Of a DNA stretch of 46,203 nucleotides, positions 43,063 through 46,203 are shown piece after piece; position 1 is the first letter of the stretch, and the number at the start of each line of letters is the position of its first letter. Made by a program: the position numbers and the translations under genes. The stretch is from Planctomycetota bacterium. Lineage in GTDB: Bacteria > Planctomycetota > Planctomycetia > Pirellulales > Pirellulaceae. The notes beneath the pieces are model-generated. The model did no database searches. It was given only the letters and a program-made list of their open reading frames with translations, and had not been told where the DNA came from. The stretch covers positions 1 through 46,203 of the forward strand of contig CAUJHS010000012.1 in NCBI GenBank assembly GCA_963204915.1, read 5' to 3'.

Positions 43063-43476
43063 ATGGCAGATTTGTTTACGCCGCTTGAACGTAGCACGAT
43101 AATGCGAGCGGTGAAAGGGAAAAACACGGCGCCGGAAATGGTGGTGCGCCGCATCGCACACCGGCTGGGTTACCGTTTTCGTTTACACGTGCCCAATCTG
43201 CCTGGGAGGCCAGACTTAGTTTTTCCTCGACGCTCTAAAGTGATTTTCGTACATGGTTGCTTCTGGCATTGGCATAATTGCAAACGTGGACAGCGCATGC
43301 CGAAGTCACGAACGGACTACTGGGAGAAAAAACTCCAACGCAATCAGGCGCGCGATCGCCGTCATCGAAAGGCCTTGAATAAGGCGGGTTGGAGGGTTCT
43401 CGTGATCTGGGAATGTCAAACTAAGAACCCGCAATTGGTGAGCGAAAGGATCCAGAAGTTCTTGGGGCCGCGCTAA
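43063..43476 (+). CDS. Very short patch repair endonuclease (Vsr)
   Basis: A 137-residue T:G mismatch endonuclease. The residues match those of E. coli Vsr at the same positions: E25, catalytic D51 (GRPDLVF), H64 and H69 with W68 (VHGCFWHWHNC), and zinc ligands C66, H71, C73 and C118. The protein is complete and likely active. Vsr usually repairs deamination of 5-methylcytosine made by a neighbouring cytosine methyltransferase, but no such gene is visible here. The start ATG 43063 has AAAGG seven nucleotides upstream. Confidence 0.95.
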   Translation: MADLFTPLERSTIMRAVKGKNTAPEMVVRRIAHRLGYRFRLHVPNLPGRPDLVFPRRSKVIFVHGCFWHWHNCKRGQRMPKSRTDYWEKKLQRNQARDRRHRKALNKAGWRVLVIWECQTKNPQLVSERIQKFLGPR

Positions 43477-43554
43477 AATCCACTCCGATTTCGCGAGATT
43501 GTGCGTCGAAGGCCGATCGCGATTGACCGGACACCGTTTTGCTCCCCTTATCCC

Positions 43555-44508
43555 ATGCCAGTAGTTTCTAATCATCTTCGTCGGTTAGCGACGCAACTTT
43601 TTGCAGACCCGGAATATCGTGAAAGATTCGTCGAGTCGCTCTTAGCGCCACGGGAATACGACCGTGCGGTTTTGTGGGTGAGGCCCCAACCAGACGTCTT
43701 GCCTTTTGCGTGCCGCCCGCCTTTTGCGTGGCAACCAGACTTTATCAGCCGTGTCGCGCCCTATGACCGTCCAGGACGTGAGTTGCTTCATGAACAGGGA
43801 TGGTATTACTGTCTCGACTTCTCGTCGGTATTTGGTGCGATGGTTTTTTCGGCCGCTCCACAAAGTCCCGGAACGGTAATCGATTTATGCGCTGCGCCGG
43901 GCGGAAAGGCAATTTTTGCTTGGCGAATGTTACACCCCCAACTCATCCTTGCCAATGAGATTATAGGAAAACGCACTGGTAGGCTGATTGCAAACTTTCG
44001 ACGGTGTGGAATTGCTCCAGCGGCCGTGGTTAGTCGTGACAGTTCGAACTTGGCGGCAGCATGGGAAGGCCTGGGCGACGTGGTTATTGTCGATGCGCCT
44101 TGCTCGGGCCAATCGCTGCTCGCGCGCGGCAAAGAGTCGCCCGGGTGCTTTCATCCGGCAACCATTAATATGAATTCGAACCGACAGAAACGCATCTTGG
44201 CAAATGCGGCTGCGATTGTTTCCCCCGGAGGATACCTTGCCTATCTGACATGCACGTACTCGACGAAGGAAAACGAAGACGTGGTTCGGTGGTTCCTTAA
44301 GAGGTTTCCAATGTTCGCACCGCAAAAGGTTGACGCATTGGCAGGGCATGAATCCCGCTATTGTGAATTCCCATGCTACCGCCTTTGGCCGCACAATGGT
44401 GAAGGTGCGGGAGGTTTTGCCGCAATACTAATAAACCATGACACTGCAAATTGGCAGGGTGTATATCGAGGCGATGTCCATGTACTTTGGCAAAGCGAGA
44501 ATCGTTAA
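43555..44508 (+). CDS. RsmB/F (NSUN)-type RNA m5C methyltransferase
   Basis: A 317-residue SAM-dependent RNA cytosine methyltransferase from ATG 43555; an in-frame GTG at 43501 would add 18 residues. SAM motif I is [10 protein letters not shown] (111-120). Both catalytic cysteines are visible: VDAPCSGQS (C183, motif IV) and [13 protein letters not shown] (C233, motif VI). Residues ~240-317 follow the core without a clear PUA domain, and the N-terminal ~90 residues are short, so this is a compact family member; the exact rRNA or tRNA target is not visible. Its stop codon overlaps the convergent purE stop. Confidence 0.9.
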   Translation: MPVVSNHLRRLATQLFADPEYRERFVESLLAPREYDRAVLWVRPQPDVLPFACRPPFAWQPDFISRVAPYDRPGRELLHEQGWYYCLDFSSVFGAMVFSAAPQSPGTVIDLCAAPGGKAIFAWRMLHPQLILANEIIGKRTGRLIANFRRCGIAPAAVVSRDSSNLAAAWEGLGDVVIVDAPCSGQSLLARGKESPGCFHPATINMNSNRQKRILANAAAIVSPGGYLAYLTCTYSTKENEDVVRWFLKRFPMFAPQKVDALAGHESRYCEFPCYRLWPHNGEGAGGFAAILINHDTANWQGVYRGDVHVLWQSENR

Positions 44509-45014
44509 TTCGGCAAATGCAGAGTTTCGGCGTTTTCCATGACCTGTTGTGTTTGCTCTTCGTGAAATAATCGTAGTTGATGGCGTAAGTCGAGACTTTC
44601 AATTGCGAGAATGCGCACCGCGAGAAGCCCGGCGTTTTTAGCTCCGGCAGCGCCGATGGCAAGTGTTCCGACCGGTATGCCGCCAGGCATTTGGACAATC
44701 GAAAGCAACGAATCTAGGCCATTTAATGCACTGCTTTTCACGGGCACGCCCAACACGGGCAAATTGGTTTGCGACGCTATCATCCCTGGCAAATGAGCAG
44801 CGCCCCCCGCGCCAGCAATTATAACTTTCAGCCCTCGTTCCTCGGCGGATTTGGCGTACTGACACATCCAGTCCGGCGTTCGATGCGCCGATACGACGCG
44901 GCATTCGTGAGGCACGCCAAAACGAGTGAGGATAAACGCTGCCTCGCGCATCGTATCCCAATCTGAGGTGCTTCCCATAATGACGCCCACGACGGGTGGC
45001 TCAACGGCCGGCAT
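44505..45014 (-). CDS. N5-CAIR mutase
   Basis: A 169-residue enzyme that converts N5-carboxyaminoimidazole ribonucleotide to CAIR in purine synthesis. Conserved motifs are [23 protein letters not shown] (catalytic His) and [11 protein letters not shown], followed by [16 protein letters not shown]. The start is ATG 45014 ([14 protein letters not shown]); a frame extending to 45041 adds nine residues. It is convergent with the methyltransferase gene, sharing a 4-bp overlap of stop codons, and divergent from rsmE. Confidence 0.96.
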   Translation of the reverse strand: MPAVEPPVVGVIMGSTSDWDTMREAAFILTRFGVPHECRVVSAHRTPDWMCQYAKSAEERGLKVIIAGAGGAAHLPGMIASQTNLPVLGVPVKSSALNGLDSLLSIVQMPGGIPVGTLAIGAAGAKNAGLLAVRILAIESLDLRHQLRLFHEEQTQQVMENAETLHLPN

Positions 45015-45141
45015 GCCGACGACTCCTACAATTCGCAACAACCAACGCGACAGATAAGCTGTGGCGCAGCAAGCATTCTCAGGCTCTGGATTCCAATAAC
45101 TCAGGCGAGCTATAGTCTAACGCAATTACGCGAGACGATAA

Positions 45142-45146
45142 AAGGA
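45142..45146 (+). promoter_or_regulatory. Shine-Dalgarno site for rsmE
   Basis: AAGGA, seven nucleotides before ATG 45154. It confirms the rsmE start. Confidence 0.65.
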
Positions 45147-45153
45147 CATTCGT

Positions 45154-45954
45154 ATGTCGCAGAGATTCTTTGTTTCTGCACCGATCACTCAAGACCACGT
45201 GATCCTTTCAGGCGATGAAGCCCATCACCTTGGGCGTGTGATGCGAGGCAAAGTTGGCGATGCGGTCAAACTGTTTGACGGAAGTGGCGCCGAATTTGAA
45301 GCGATTGTAACGGCGGTTGGAAGATCGACGGTTGAACTAAGAATCTTGGCCAAACAACTCGTCAATCGTGAGGCCCCAAGAACGCTTTGCTTGGGCGTTG
45401 CGATCCCGAAGGGGGACCGGCAACGATTCTTAGTGGAAAAGGCGGTGGAAATGGGCGTTGCAACCCTTACTCCACTGGAAACAACCTATGGCGTTGCCCA
45501 GCCTACAGCTAACGCCTTAGAACGCCTTCGGCGGGCTGTTGTCGAAGCATCTAAACAATGCGGCCGCAACCGGCTTATGAAGATTGCCGACCCTGTGCCG
45601 TTGGCACATTTCCTTCATGAGCCGAGTTCTGAAACGATGCGCATTTTTGCGCACCCAAGTGGAAATTCCATTTCCACCTTGTTACCGTTATTGCACCATG
45701 ACATGCCGAATAGATCTAGCGATAAATACGCAAACGACAACACCGATGTGGAAACATCGAAACGCTTTCTTGCCGCCGATAAGCATTTACCCTCGATCTA
45801 CGCTGCAATTGGACCCGAGGGCGGTTTTTCCGACGATGAAGTTTGCGAAGCCAGCCGTGCGGGGTGGGAGGTCGTGAATCTAGGATCTCGAATCTTACGT
45901 GTGGAAACGGCCGCGTTGGTTCTCGCGGCATACCTAACCATCGCCACCGAATGA
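45154..45954 (+). CDS. 16S rRNA m3U1498 methyltransferase
   Basis: A 266-residue SPOUT-family enzyme that methylates U1498 in the 30S decoding region. The N-terminal PUA-like part (MSQRFFVSAPI, SGDEAHHLGRVMRGKVGD) is followed by the knotted SPOUT core: KGDRQRFLVEKAVEMGV, AAIGPEGGFSDDE, and LGSRILRVETAAL. The length is ~20-25 residues more than usual because of a Asp/Asn-rich insert (DKYANDNTDVETSKRF) before the GPEGG motif. It is ~30 bp from the IS end. Confidence 0.95.
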   Translation: MSQRFFVSAPITQDHVILSGDEAHHLGRVMRGKVGDAVKLFDGSGAEFEAIVTAVGRSTVELRILAKQLVNREAPRTLCLGVAIPKGDRQRFLVEKAVEMGVATLTPLETTYGVAQPTANALERLRRAVVEASKQCGRNRLMKIADPVPLAHFLHEPSSETMRIFAHPSGNSISTLLPLLHHDMPNRSSDKYANDNTDVETSKRFLAADKHLPSIYAAIGPEGGFSDDEVCEASRAGWEVVNLGSRILRVETAALVLAAYLTIATE

Positions 45955-45966
45955 ATGCATAACCTA

Positions 45967-46203
45967 GAGCCTGTTATGCACTTGAAAAGTAGCTGTGTAA
46001 GAGCAACACGATTGCGGCCACCCAGTGCCAGGCTTCGAGCGTAGTCGTCAGCCGTTCGTAGTCGCGGGCCAGGCGGCGAAAGCGGCCCAGCCAACCGAAG
46101 GTTCGTTCCACAACCCAGCGTCGCGGCAGCAACACGAAGCCGCGTTTGGCCTGTGTGTGTTTGACAACCTCCAACTGAATCCCGTGTTCTTTCGCCTCTT
46201 GAG
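45967..46203 (-). mobile_element. IS5-family insertion sequence, 3' end (runs off window)
   Basis: The transposase C-terminus lies at 45974-46203 on the minus strand; its frame is open through the window edge (no start seen). The segment [23 protein letters not shown] contains the Glu of the DDE triad, and [17 protein letters not shown] ends the protein, the pattern of the IS427/IS5 family. The terminal repeat probably begins at GAGCCTGTTATGCACTT (45967), directly after a CTAG (45964-45967), in keeping with the TA-type targets of this family. The rest of the element and the other inverted repeat are outside the window. Confidence 0.85.

Overview
The window looks like chromosomal DNA of a planctomycete, most likely of the Pirellulales group. 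The grounds are the gene families: NPCBM and PQQ-propeller proteins, a MoxR/DUF58/VWA cluster joined to prenyltransferase-repeat and Gln-rich proteins, and aerobic respiratory operons with planctomycete-style accessory genes. Many genes also lack clear Shine-Dalgarno sites and several use TTG or GTG starts. This is a family-level judgement from memory; no database was searched.

Layout. (1) 298-17684, all minus strand: a 64-aa membrane protein, a TPR/PQQ propeller protein, a MoxR ATPase, a DUF58 protein, a 788-bp gap, two VWA membrane proteins, a 1204-aa DUF4175-like membrane protein, a Gln-rich exported protein, a prenyltransferase-repeat protein and an NPCBM protein. MoxR chaperones usually act on VWA partners, so this looks like one envelope-associated assembly or stress system whose substrate is unknown. 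(2) 17765-18145, plus strand: a lone DUF983 gene. (3) 18211-29837, minus strand: a cytochrome oxidase operon in transcription order diheme cytochrome c lipoprotein, coxB, coxA (A2-type), ctaA, cyoE, coxC with a ~200-aa insert, subunit IV, ABC ATPase, ABC permease, SCO, DUF420 and a CxxC membrane protein. (4) 29994-31814, minus strand: two related exported proteins with a cupredoxin-like C-x2-H-x2-M site. (5) 32198-41276, minus strand: a quinol-oxidising Rieske/cytochrome b complex. It has a Rieske protein with a long repeat-bearing N-terminal extension, a b6-type cytochrome b with a candidate heme-ci cysteine, an enlarged subunit-IV-like protein, and an 1824-residue octaheme PDZ/coiled-coil cytochrome c. 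(6) 41634-45954: housekeeping genes purD, an orphan vsr, an RsmB/F-like RNA methyltransferase, purE and rsmE. (7) 45967-46203: the end of an IS5-family element running off the window.

Working model (inference): regions 3-5 encode a nearly complete menaquinol-to-oxygen chain. Quinol is oxidised at the split cytochrome b/Rieske core, electrons pass through the octaheme protein, then the diheme lipoprotein and/or the copper proteins, to the CuA site of CoxB. Heme A synthesis and copper delivery are encoded in the same operon. The most unusual parts are the octaheme subunit, the Rieske extension repeats and the CoxC insert. No tRNA, rRNA or CRISPR array was seen.
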